This document shows, in pieces, positions 49,383 to 62,579 of a stretch of DNA of 64,000 bases (position 1 is the first letter of the stretch; each line of letters opens with the position of its first letter). Source of the DNA: Gymnogyps californianus (lineage: Eukaryota > Chordata > Aves > Accipitriformes > Cathartidae); contig NC_059477.1 in the NCBI RefSeq assembly GCF_018139145.2, positions 39,860,502 through 39,924,501 on the forward strand, read 5' to 3'. The translations under genes and the position numbers were made by a program. The notes under the pieces are model-generated. The model was not told the origin of the DNA. It ran no database searches and saw only the letters and a list, made by a program, of their open reading frames with translations.

Positions 49383-52300
49383 CTGAAAATGACAATAGAG
49401 AAATATTTTACTTCAGAAATACATCTTACTTTTTTTAATTTAAGAAAATGATATTGGAAAAAGCAGAAACATATTGCAAGGCCTTACAGTGTCTTCATTT
49501 TTCCCGTGAAATTAATCCTTCATATTATATTAATGAGTTTACTTCAGAAAAGGCTACTTAGCAATTATGATGACAAAATTATCACACCTATTAGCTTCAA
49601 CCATTGAAAGATACCGTTTGTAATTTTTAAATGAATCAAAATGTGCAAGACAAAAAAAAAAAAAAGTATTTTGAATTTATTGTTTTGTTTTCAATCAGAT
49701 ACTTAAAAGCAGCTTTACTTTACACATTCTTAAATACATCATTCTTCCATACATTAAGGGATATGTCCATACAATGTAGTTTGTTCATTTTTACATAAGT
49801 TTCTCCCTTTTCCTGGTGGTAGATAAAGCTAAAGAACAATTCAAACGCACTTCAGCCCCAACAGTTTCAAATAATGGTAATTTGGGTAAGTGACTTAAAG
49901 CCGGAGTGCAGCCTGGGGAGATGCAGTCTGAGCATCCCCCCAGGACTCTCTCCTGCATCACTGGGAGCTGGGATCACCCCCCGAGCAACACGCTCGGACC
50001 CTGCAGGAAATGTAAACCATGTTGGGTTTGGGTTTTTTTTTTTTTTGCGTACTCCAAAATGGCTGGAAGAGAACAGTATCGCAGGCTTAAGGAAGATCTC
50101 AGATGAGAAGCCACAGAGCTGCTCACAAACAGGATGCAAAACGTGCTGCCCAAAGTGAAGGGAAAGATGAAAACCCTGTGAGTATTGCTCATCTCTTTCA
50201 TGAGTCACAGACTTGGGGTACTGAAAAGCTGCTTTTCAGATGCTTCAAGCAAAACCATCACATACAAAAATTGAAAACAAAACCCTGAAAGGTATTCACC
50301 ATCCATGACTGCCTCTCTGATGGTTTCCTTCTCAACATACCCTAACCAGGGAGGACTCTCCGTTAAACTTATTTGCTCAGGCTTCATGTTTGATGCTGTA
50401 TATTGCAAGACCGTACATCCATTTCCTGACCTGTAATTTCTAGTGGTTTCAGATTGTAATCCTTATCTTCTCAAAGCCTCTGGTGACAAGAAGTGAGAAT
50501 TCAACAGAGAACTACGTACCCTCCAGAAAATCTCAATCATCATCTCAATCTTGAAATTTAGCTAAATTCAAGTTCAGGTTAAAAAAACCCATGTATTCTG
50601 TAATCAGAGGGTAGAAAACAAACAAAAAAACCCACCTTACAAGTGCACTGTAGCTATTAAAAGATCAACTAGCCAGCAACAAAAATCCAAACACTGAATA
50701 AATTTAATTGGGAGACAAAATACAAGAAACCACTAGACAGCTTTGAGTCATTGGCACATCATGGTGCAAGCTGAAACAGCGATGTAGATCTCCTGGGTCA
50801 TTACAGATCAATCAGCAAAAGAAAAAGTATTCCGTGCTCTGACTTTCTTGCCATAATCCAGCCTGGATTCGGGTTATAATTTGCTCTATTATTCACTCCC
50901 CCCATACCGTTTCAAATAAGTTATTTTCTTGGACAAATATGTTCCTTTCAAAAGAAAAATGATAGCCTTCTGGAAGCAGAGACTTCACTCCATTTTGGAG
51001 CTTGCTTCTTTTCAGGTAGCAAAGCAGATTCTGATCTCTTTTCCACTGACCTAATTTCAAAAATCACACTTTTGAGATCACTGACGTTTTCTGAATTTAC
51101 AATGATGTAACTGAAATCATACTCTCTACTCCAAAGCCCTTTTGGAGCCTGCAGGGTAATAACTGCTATAAAAACACAAGCTGTGTTTTAGAATATGCAC
51201 TATTCACCTAAAGAACAATTTGTAATTAATCATGCTACGCTTGTCATCAAATGTCGCCGAAAATTTAACTCAAAAGGACTAGAGGGAAGCGTTTTGCAAA
51301 TTCAGCCCCTAAAAAAAGGGGGTACGTGAAAAGTTAGTAAATGCCACTGAGTCAGTCACTCAGGGAGAAGGAGTTGCAGTTAATTTACAAATCATTAGTG
51401 GTATCAGTAATAAAGTAATTCGTTCATGAAATATCTGATCAAATTGCACTTCATCAGACTAGTTCTGAAACCAGTTTTATTGCTAGGTTTAGCTGAATCG
51501 ACAATGTGCTCTTTGGTTTTATTTTGCAAGAGTTTTCACTGTACGTCCCTTATGGGGACAGAGAATGACTGTACAGGCTGACGGTAAGAGACTTTTTCAG
51601 TTCTCAGATTTCCTTCTTGCTTAAAGATCCTGACATTTAGGTTATTCTGCATTTATCCTACCTTTAGATCTATTAATAAAAACGTGTTATGCAAATGTTA
51701 CACAAATATCGCCATACAATAAACTCCCTTTGGCTATTTACATTGGGAAACTGGGTTGAAATTGTGGATGCATCGTGGAGTGGGTGTTAGATGGCTCTTG
51801 CTATGTAATTCTTCACAATAACACTCGTAGACCTCATGGCAGCAGCACGCGAGGGTGAAAATCAGCAATGACACATTTTTCAGAGACGATCTGAAGCTCA
51901 AAGGCTTTCTCACAAAACTCTCGCTCCCAAAAAAATTTAGGTACTGCTCACTAACACTTGTAGGATTCTAGTGTCGTATGATCTGTATAAATTACCAGCA
52001 ATACACATCAAATTCAATTTAGAAAAAAATGTTATATAAGGAGCAGTATATGGCATGTTTTGTTCTTGTTTTGTTTTTTACAAGATGCTACCTAAATATG
52101 AAACTACTAAAGAATAATGGCAGCAAAATATATGTCACATTAACTTCAGGGGCTGACTAAGCTGGAGCAATGAAAAAGTCAATAAATCTTCTGTTTTAAA
52201 AAGATACACTGATAATGCAAAGGAAATTATATTATATATAACTAATAATTTCTTGTATTTAATAAGGCACAGAGGAGGTAGGACACAGTCATTTACCTCA

Positions 52301-55300
52301 TATTTCACCCACATGACTTCCAGTTTTGTTCACATACAAAAATAACATCTATTATTTTTGCTTTATTTCCCTTGACCTAGCCAAGTTAAGGTAAATATGT
52401 ACTATATACTCCTCGGAGGTCTCGAAAAGACACAGCTGATAAATGGCCTGAGAACATTCACCGTATCTGATGGAATGCAATCCTCAATTAAATATAAATC
52501 ACTCCAGGTATTCTTTTCTCCATTTCAAAGAAAACAACAAACACTAGAAAAACAGAACTGCTTCCCCTTTCTCATTACAGTGCTTCCTCTCTGGAGCCAG
52601 CAATCCTGGGTGTTCCTCTAACAGCTCAACCCCATCTGCAGGGCTGCAGCACCCTTTGCTTTGAAAATCTGTTACTCTGCCTATACCGTATGTAGCAGCA
52701 CATTCTTCAGGATATACATTAGTAAGAAACTATCTGGAATCAGAAAATCCTTCCAAGTGGTAACAGTGTCAAAAATGACATGAACTAACACAGAGGTATA
52801 TTGAAGTACCGAGAAATTTAGGTAGGTAATTAGGTGCTGTCTCAAAGCCAGCATCTCACAGTGACATTCACCCAGGACTTTTGTCATTTGCTTCAGCTCT
52901 ACCGCACGGTGAGCACGTTGCAGAAAAATGGCAAGTGATGGAGCCCCTAAATGGGCCACTGCTGTTTGACCCAATAATTTTCCTTTAAAAGAAATTCTGA
53001 GTACTATACAGAGTAATAAATAAATATTCACTTTAACGGCACGGAAGAATTAACTGTTCAACTAGCCACAGAAACCATGGCTTCTTTTTAAACTCTAGGT
53101 GAACACCAAATAAAGTATTTTTGTTAACCAACTTAGGTAGAGAAAACTCATCATTTTCCATGATTTATTAAATAACACACATTCACTCTGTCTTATAAAC
53201 AGAAACGTGGTTTCACAAACATCAGCATAGCTCGCATCAGAAAGCCATAATTAGCTCTGTTCATTGACGTATTCAGACAACATAAATTACAGATCATGTT
53301 TAAATATCTGTCCAACAAAATAGTTGAGCAACAATCCAAAACCAAAGGAATAATTGTTAATATATTCCATAGGTAGAGAGCTGCTATTAGTTACAGGAAA
53401 TAAGGTATATGGTTTCAGTAATGATCGTTTTAACGGTCACAGTCCCACACGTATGAGAAATTTATTCCACCACTATATCCAGAGCACACGTGGTTCAGTA
53501 TCTTACAACTCAACTGACTACAAAACGCATCAGGTATGCACTGCGGACATAAACATACTTATAACCTTTGATGATGTCAGATAATCACACCGTAATACCT
53601 AATACAGGCAAAAACTTTTCATGTTCCACATTCCGACAAAATGGGATTTTCCAAAGGACTATTGCAGGGTCTTTACCTTTCCTCCTCTGCCTCTTCTCCC
53701 TCCCAGCCCCACAACAGGCACCCATCCAAAGTGTGGATGCGGCATATACACATACACAAACCTAGATTGAAAGAGCCTGCATTACCCTCCTACTCACGAC
53801 AATGACTCACTGAAACCCCAGAGCTATACCTTAAACACAATCCCATTTTAATGTTTGACCAGAATTTAACTCGTATTTAGATCACCCAAAAGTACCGGCT
53901 CTAAGGTTTGTCATTACTAAACTATCTAAGTGCACAAAGCGAGAATGCCACTTAATTTATCTTTTATATAAATCAACTGGAAAAAGCAAGAAATTCTCTG
54001 CTTCTTTTCAGAATGCGGTAAACCAAAATCGTTCACCTTTATTTGGACGTCTGCATCAGCACTAATATTAATCTACTGGTGACACCCATAAACCACAGTC
54101 TGCCCCATCCACACAACCTGAGAGCTGCAAACACCTACAGGCATCAAGGATGCTAAACACTGTCTACACTGAAACCTGCATGGACTGCACTGCCTGCTTT
54201 TGTTTCACTAAACACTAAAATACAACATTTAATTTTACTGTGCTTATGATCTACATATATGTTTCCAAAGACTGTCTTCATTACATTGACAATCAATTCC
54301 CAGCCAGAAATAAAAATAGAGTGAAGGGGAGAAAATGGCAGAAGTCCCAGCGGTCTCAGGTAAGGATTCCCCCGTCTGGGAACTCTGCCTCAAAATCCCT
54401 TTTAGCGTAAGACTTACTTATGATACTTATTTGAAGTACTTGCTTAAAGGACTGCTAAGTTATTCTTCTATGGACTATTTTAAGATTACTGTAAATACAC
54501 ATATATTGAAAAATCAGCTGCTTGTAATACACTTGAAAATACACAATTATTAATTTTTTTCTCATTCTCAGAATTACGTTCCTCAAAACACTCACACATC
54601 AGAGTGTGGGGCAGGCATGCATCCCATGTAGGTGAGAAGCACAGCAGCGCTTGAGATGATGCAACTAGAATTGCAAACAATAGAATTTTTAAAGAATTGT
54701 TTTCATCTTAACTAAAAAGCAAACTGTGAGGATTGCTGGGTTCAGTTCTTACATCTGTGCTTTTAACCCTGAAATGCAGCAGCAGGAACTGAAAGTTACA
54801 GTTTAAAGATGTCCCACGGCTATTAGTCCAGGGACACCCTGACACAAGAGACGGTAACGGCTCCTTTTGGAGTTTACGTATTTGGAAGTAACATGCTGTA
54901 AAATCTGCACATTATCCTATGCATGCTAAGTAAACAATATTGCTATAAATCCTTATGAAAAAGTTGCTAATGCATATGCAGAGTGTGCATTTTAAAACTC
55001 AGTATTTAAATTGTTTTATTATTTTATCTAGGCAAAGGCACTAATGACCTTCATTTCTTGCTGTAAATTAAATTTTTTTTCAGCTGTAGAAAAGCAAAAA
55101 AAATTAATCCTTAGAATTTTCTTTTCACCTTCTTTTCTGACACAGTCTAAGACTGTCATAACTACTTTGCATCTACACTTCTAGCCATCCTCAATCAACA
55201 TCTTTGAAGATCTTAATCTATATTGAATAAAGTAAATTATTGCAATTTATTTTTTTTCCAGTGGAGAAAAACATCTGTGTATCACATTCATGGTTAACTC

Positions 55301-55889
55301 AAAACCACATACAGCCAACATTACCTCGGTAGGGAAGCATACATCCCCCTTTGGAGCACAGTACTCAAAAGACATATTTTCAGGGAAATTTCACTGACCA
55401 ATCTCCTGATTCCCAGTACATTGTGAACAGCAATTACAATACACAACTTGGTTTGTATGTCTCTAGTTGACCTACTAAGTGGTATACACGGGACTAAGTA
55501 CTACTTGGAATAGGGTATCAGTGATACTAAATAATCTGTAAACTATTTTTGTGAGTTCAAAGGCAAAGTAAGTATTTTTAATATTTAATTAGGAGAAAGT
55601 TTTCTTGATTTCTAAGCCAAAAGAGAAGGGGAAAAGACAAAGAAGTGTGATGGAGAACCAGAGTCATGCTCTGCCAGGGAAACAACTACAGCCATGACTA
55701 CCCATCGCCAGCAAACTGGATTACTCTTCCACAGAGTTTGTTCCTCTGCCTTCTCCCTTTAATGGTCCCTATAGATTGACAGAAGTCGACATGAGTATGC
55801 TGCAGAGCAGTAGATACTGAACATTCAATTATCTTCACAAAAAGTTCTAACATTATTTTGGGTGGCTCTTCAGCCAGTAACAGGATTTT

Positions 55890-55905
55890 GGGGGGGGGGG
55901 GGGGG
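55890..55905 (+). repeat. G16 homopolymer
   Basis: Sixteen consecutive G, then AGGGA. Confidence 0.85.
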
Positions 55906-56138
55906 AGGGATTAGTACAGACCTAATACGAGAGTATAACCTGAAAATACAATTGCTCACCTTGCATTTGATAGAAAATTAGTTATTCTGATTAAAGAGTT
56001 AATTATAAGCTCCCATTTGCCATGTAATTCAAAAGCCTGGAATAATGATAACTTACTTTAACCGAGACTGTTAATGTTGTTTAATGGTATGTTGGTTTTA
56101 TCCAACTTATTTGGACTGTGTTTACAGTGCTTGAAGCC

Positions 56139-56459
56139 TCAAGACAGTTTACAAGACTCATCTTTTCCAGTACTGTACCTATTACTATAAATTTGGTAAT
56201 ATTGATGATCTTGAAGGCTTACATTAGGTTTAAATAGATGAACGATACTTGATTTAGAGTATCTCTGAGTGGATAGGGAACTAATAGGTGTGGTAATGGG
56301 AGATGTAGCACTATTTTTAAACTTGACAGGAGACATATTAGTTGCTAGTTCCCTATTATAGAAAAAGCACCAGTCTGGTAATAATGGGCTGGCATTTTGA
56401 AATTCCTCTGATTTATTAGGAATATGATGAGAAATGTGTTCCACACATTCTGGGCTTCA
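56139..56459 (-). other. Open frame behind a good splice acceptor, unknown
   Basis: On the minus strand, TAATGCTTACCTTTCTATGCAG looks like a strong splice acceptor ending about 56474. Roughly 15 bases further a frame of about 105 codons opens and runs to TGA at 56139. The product is Ser/Thr-rich (SPITTPISSLSTQRYSKSS) and resembles nothing I know. An in-frame TGA lies just behind the acceptor, so a continuous exon would need a different frame or acceptor. A frame of this length is expected by chance in 64 kb of sequence. Confidence 0.2.
56273..56356. repeat. Short inverted repeat with about 60-base spacer
   Basis: ATAGGGAACTA (56273-56283) and its exact reverse complement TAGTTCCCTAT (56346-56356) flank a 62-base spacer. 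At 11 bp this could be chance. Confidence 0.4.
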
Positions 56460-58696
56460 GACCAGTTTCTGCATAGAAAGGTAAGCATTACAACCTGCAT
56501 TCATAGCCAGTTTAAGAACATACATATACACTTGAAAAAATGACTTGTAAATATTTTAACTAATTTTATTTGAAAGACTTAGTCTATAGTTCGTATTAGC
56601 TAATTGATTAAAAGACAAAACACTTGCTAGAAGCCATCATTAATTGCTCCGTCAGATAACAGAATCACCCTACATCAAAAAGTTGGTTTGTTTCCTACAG
56701 CAAATTTAAAGTAGTAAAACCTTAAATGATGAATAGCGAATCATTCTCGTATCATCGAAATTTGGGATTTAGCACTTAAAACACTCCTCTTGTACAAAAG
56801 CTGGAATTGCAAGTGTTAATTTAAACATTAATTTAAACAGTAGGCTTGGTAGCCTGAGATGTTTGGCAGCAACTTTTGAGTGGGCACAAGCCAGATTTAT
56901 TTTACAGTCAGAAACTATCCATTTGAATATGTGATGAAAGGATCTGCATCTTCAGTCACACCTTGAGTCAACAAAAAGGATGGGATGAGATCTACTGTCA
57001 AATCGAGTTCAACTGTGAAACCCGGGAGGAGTCCCACACAGAGAAGTATTACCGAGGGACAGATATGTGAACTTCACAACACATGCCAGTAAGGTTACTT
57101 CAAAATGAAATTCAGTCATGATGGAAAATGGACTTCAAAAGGGGTGCCAAATGTATCTGCCATTTTATTCACCTAAAGACCCGCAACACAAGCAATTTAA
57201 AATGATAATCATGAGGATTGTGCCAAGCTACAAAACCCTTCACCAAGCGAAGAGAATAAATCATCAGGTTTTCGTTTGTTTATAAGAAGCAACATTTAAG
57301 TATTAGATCCCTACAGCAGTTTGGATATGATGGTCTTGTGATTCATAAAGTAACTTCAAGGTTGCAAAGTTACCTGCACAAAAAAGTCCTTAATTTTAAC
57401 TATTAAGTACTAGAATTCAACAGATGAAACAATTTTTGGTCTTCCACTTGCCCAACTCTTGTCTTCTCAGGAGAGAGCTGAACCAATGCTTCATACTATG
57501 AATCTATGAGAACAGAAATACATCTCATTAACTTCTGTCCAGTCAGCATCATGGTATCTCTCTCAGAAACCTCTCGAAAGCTATCGGATTCAATAGTAAA
57601 CATCACACAACATTGAATAAGGACTTCATACGGTGCTAAACATATTTTTCCATTTTAAGAATATTTACATCCTATTTCCAACTTGACATACAGAAGATAT
57701 GTTATCCACATCGATTTATGAATCTAGTGCAATGAAAGTTGCCAATTTGATTCAGTGGTGCAGCATCATGTTTCCTGTAAATAATTTCCCTATAAAGTTT
57801 TGACTAAGCCCTCTGAAAGGGCTATAGTAATATTAAAGGCTCCAGACCATGGTCAAAGTGCTTTCTGACAGCTTACTGCAAGTGTTCCCCAACATCTCTG
57901 CTGACCCAAGAATAGCAAATCTAATGACTTAAGTCACTTGTTTCCATTCTGTAGTCTGCAGAGCCTACAAAATACTTCCAAGGATTTGCTTAAAGCAATG
58001 AAGAAAAACATATTCATACATTTATTTCACTTTGCAAGTATTAGAAAGTTAAGGGGTCTACCTCCTCCACTGGGAAGTATCTATGGATACACACATCGCA
58101 GAAAGCTGAAAAATACTGACATGAGTTAAATAAAGACGTCTGTTATCATCTGTCAATTGAAATGGTGAGCATTTCAGGAAGTATTTTTTTTTCATGAATA
58201 AAAGCGATATACAAGCATCTCAAAACAATCTGTTTTGGAAGGTTATCTTGATTATTTTGTAAACAAGTTTAGGTTCTGAGCTGATGTTTTAAAAACAGAT
58301 ACTGCAAAAAGAATAAACATTAATGTCTGGGGGAGACCCTAACAGACATGAGACGAGCGTGGCGCTTTTTAGCACTGCCACAGATAACAGTAAGGCAAGG
58401 ACATGCACAGAGGACATCAAGATGTAAATTTTTTCCTTGAAGATTATCAGATGGCTGATATTAGAAAAGCGCCATTAAAATCACCACCATCAGAAAGCCT
58501 GTGCCTTAAAAACTTTGCTTTTGTCGCACATAACAAAATCTGGCTATAGCACACGATCTGCATTGCAGTTTCTAACGAAAGCAGTTAAAAACAGTTGGGT
58601 TTTTTATTTTACTTCATTATAGGTCATGAAGATATTTGTAAAACTCACTTAGGACTTCAGCTTTAGTGTCACTTGAGAATCACTTCTCTGCCTATC

Positions 58697-58732
58697 AAAA
58701 AAAAAAAAAAAAAAACCAACAAAAAACCCAAC
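58697..58732 (+). repeat. A19 run followed by CCAACA6CCCAAC
   Basis: Nineteen A, then CCAAC, six A and CCCAAC. The same design recurs elsewhere in the window. Confidence 0.8.
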
Positions 58733-60601
58733 AGTCTGAAAAGCATTTACCCTGCCTGAGTCAACTGGCCATGCTCATAAAACTTTCCTCCTAAAATCTG
58801 AAAATCCTTATCAAAATCAAACATCCTGTTCAACAAAACCAAAATGACGCTGTCATTCATCAGCTACTTCAACTTGAACCACCGGAGAACCTGAAGAACC
58901 TAGCGTGCTCCTCCTGCAAACTGGTACAATGTTAAGAATGTTAAGTATGGTTTATAATGGCCATGACTACTGAGGTACAGAGAAAAACATCTTCACTGCA
59001 GAGCTCACAGCTAAAGAAACTATTTTAAGGTCATTACTGGAAGATCCTAACTATTTAAAGTTTAGCTGGCTATTAGTAGGTGCTCTTACTGACATTGCTG
59101 ATATGATGAAATGCCAGAAATACCATTACAAGCCAACACGAGAAACCGTTTACACCTCATGCACGCAAGGTCTGTGCTTAATATTCCCACTTCTTCATTT
59201 CAAAGTCACAAAGATCACAAGTTTCACCAGCGAGTTAAAGATCTGTTCTGACTCGTACTAAAGACTTAAGGGTTGTGCAGTTATTCCGACCATTGGGAAA
59301 TTTTTGGCAATACCATCAGTTAAGCATTCACAGCAGCCATAAGCAGCTCCTGGAGGCCTGAAGAACAACAGCATATGGACAGCTTGGAAATACCTCTAAA
59401 ATAAAGGTAGTGGTTATCTCAGAGAGTCTTCCACATGCAATCAGACTCAAAACAATCCTACAGCTAAAACCTTTGATATTATTTTTCATTATGTTTTTTT
59501 TTTCCTATACAAAGAATGGTCAATTGTGGCGCTTAAGACATTGAGAAAACACATCAGGTACTCATCAGGTCTCAAAACAGTCTTAGCAACTGCTCAGCAG
59601 AAATAACGCGGACTTGCCAGTACTCCTGCAAAATCTGCAGTGTTAGCTGTTGCTCTACATGAAAGCCGTGAACCCTTTTGCTGTGAAGGCTTTCAACTCA
59701 AACACCCCAAACACTAGCACTAGGAAAACTTCTTGCCTATTAACCAAGCCACACAACAGAAACTGTTAAGTAGAATCATTTATAGAAATCAAACGTTTGA
59801 AATGGAAAATATAAAAATGCAATTTCTAATTGTTTCTGTCTTTGCTAGAATTCCAATTAATTCAGGTAGTTTTAAAGAAGTTTCTTAGTGTTGCCTTCCA
59901 GCTGACAGGAAAAAAAAAAAAAAGGGAAGTTGTGAAACTTTTTCACCTTCATAAATTTCTACCCTTAACGGCTGCACCTTCTTCCAGTCAATGTAACAAA
60001 TACACTCTGCTGAGCAATGAAGTCTTAGAAGTCTGCAAAAATTCAAGCAAAGAAAATTTAGGCCCCAGACGTTTGCTTTATCTAAGTGCATTTTATTGGT
60101 GGTATATTGGAAGTTACTCTATGATCCAGGGAAGTTAGTGCATCCTTACTCATCAGTCACAGCGGAAAATAAAGACGCTGCATTCTTGCTGTGCTGGGGT
60201 GGTGGCTCTGGATACCACTGTACTTGGCTATTTTTAGAAAAAACAAGCAAACAAGTGCTTTGCTTACGGAGATAACGTTAAACCTATCTCCAGTTATCTA
60301 TCTATGTCGAGATTTTCAAAAATCACTTTCATAAAATGGATCCAAATCTAAGAGAGGTGCTACATGGGTCTTATCTTGTTACAGAGTAAACGATTCAGAT
60401 CTTTCTGAGTCTTTTCAGATCCGATCTTCCCATCACTGTTTAAGCAGAGGTTGGTCCCACAAAGATCAGTTAGCTGTAGATACTTGAAGGTGCTACATGA
60501 AACTGGTTTAGCCCCACATTTAAAGCAGAAATAGCTCTGGAAGACACTTCACTCTCTCAATTTGAATGCTGAAGATATAATTAAAATATAATTAAGAGAG
60601 A

Positions 60602-60621
60602 GGGGAAGGGGCGGGGAGGGG
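60602..60621 (+). other. Strong G-quadruplex motif
   Basis: Four runs of GGGG (60602-60605, 60608-60611, 60613-60616, 60618-60621) are separated by loops of 2, 1 and 1 bases. It is flanked by AGAG-rich sequence. On the GTDC1 transcript strand it would be C-rich. Confidence 0.85.
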
Positions 60622-62107
60622 AAGAGTAAGGTGCCTCCAGCAAATACACACAGTGGAAAACAATGCAGACAGAGTACCCAAATTAAGCAGTACCAAACAA
60701 ATGCTTTGAGAAAAGGAGTTATTTCCACCTATCTGCATCGATCACGCATTAGTTCGCTTGCGCTGAAGAGAACCTAATCCAAACTCTGTTCATTTCAAAG
60801 TAGTTAAGAAGCCATTTGTGAAATGCACTCAAAATGCGCCAAGATGAACAAAATCTGTTTTGCATGCCAATATCCTTGGAGAGGGCAATATTCATGCAAG
60901 ACGATTCAAGCTACTCTTCAGAGCTGCAGCACTCTGCCTTCCCACTGAAGCTCTCAATGAGTATGGACAAGAGAGATCCATAAATGATTTTTCCTAGAGT
61001 CTATAGACAGTTGGTTTCTTAACACTCATGGAAGCATCTTCTTGGGCGTTAACAGAATGACTTAGAAAAAAGTCTGCTTTTTTCTTTAAAGCCGTTTTTC
61101 TTTTCAAGCTGTGTAACACCACTTGATATTTACTGTACATTCAACTCACATGAGCTACTCAACCACACGCTAGGCCTTGGCATACTGAAGGTGTGTAACG
61201 GTTGACTAACAAACGTAGACCATTTCATATGTTTGTGCTTAATTACAAATACCACTTACATACTGCTGACATTTATAATGACACCTGTGATATTGCTGAC
61301 ACACCGCTACTTTTGTAAAGTTTGCATCTACAGGCACAGTCGATTCTAAGAAACCTGCTGGCAAATACACACAGCATTTCCTTTGACTGTAACTAGAAAG
61401 GTTATTTTGATTATTTCCTATTTGAATAGGAAAAAAGCTTCAGAAACAAGGTTTATCGAGGCTAAGCCCCCCACTGATTTTCTTATCACTCAACACTAGT
61501 TCACTCGATTACTTTTGTCAACAACTTTCTCAAAATTTTTCTCCTGACCATATTACTGGATTGCTTAAATTCTACTGTAGACACATATTCATACATACAC
61601 AGAATTTCATATACTTGTTACTATTCTTGTTGCCTACTGACTTGTTATTCCAAAGCCTACGACCTCTAAATAAAGCACTTCGGCCCTTCCAGAAACCTCG
61701 ACACAGTGTTTGATGACAGAGAAATATTTGGTTTGGTTTTGTATATGGAGGTAGACCATAAAGAATTCATCTTACAATGGAGGCAAAAAGGGAGTGTAGG
61801 TGATTTATTCAACTTTTCAAAGTCAAAGGAGTCCTAAACGATTTTAACATGAAACAAAACACTAGATACGTGTACATGTTCAAATTACAAGCTAATTGTA
61901 AGAAAATGCTTGGATTCGATAAACCAACCTAATGATTATATAACTTCTAACCAACCATTTTCAATTGTTTTGTTTAAATATGCTTTAAACCGCTAAATGT
62001 CACTGTTCTACCTCCTCCCTCCAACCCCAAAATCGTACTACATCTTCTGCCTGGTGTTTTCCCATTATTAACAACAAGAGGTTTCATTTATCTCCTTTCA
62101 TCCAAAA

Positions 62108-62325
62108 ATGCTGAAGAGCTTAACAAACATTAATTAAACCTCACAACACTCCTGTGAGGTAGGTAGGTATTGTTATCTCTACTTTATAGATGAGAAAACT
62201 TGAATTAAAAATTGTGATTTGCACAATTTTCCAGCAGTATTTTTACAGTAAAGCCAAGAGCAGAAGAATGGAGTAGTGACTCCTATGTCCCTACTTCCAG
62301 CCACCACAATACACGTTCTCTTTTA
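62108..62325 (-). mobile_element. Ancient MIR SINE fragment, reverse orientation
   Basis: CCTCACAACACTCCTGTGAG followed by GTAGGTAGGTATTGTTATCT and TTTATAGATGAGAAAACTTG matches the reverse complement of the MIR core and 3' part in the correct order. Weaker similarity continues leftward (GAAGAGCTTAACAAACATTA) and rightward (AGCCAAGAGCAGAAG). MIR elements predate the split of birds and mammals, so an old, diverged copy is expected. Confidence 0.7.
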
Positions 62326-62579
62326 AACCGGCAGGAATTTACTTGCCATTTTGCCACATGTGAAAAAATGTCCTGAAGAAGTGTTAATTTTTCATTAGCA
62401 TGAGCCCTTGTAAGAAAATACAAATACATATTTTACCCAGATTGTACTTTCATTATTTCATTAATTTTTTTAAACTGAAAATGAGACAAAATTTTATGTC
62501 CTCTATTAATATCACTCTTCATCTGGTTAGCTGATGAATTCCACCTTCAAAAGGAAAATCCACACTTCTTGAAACCATA

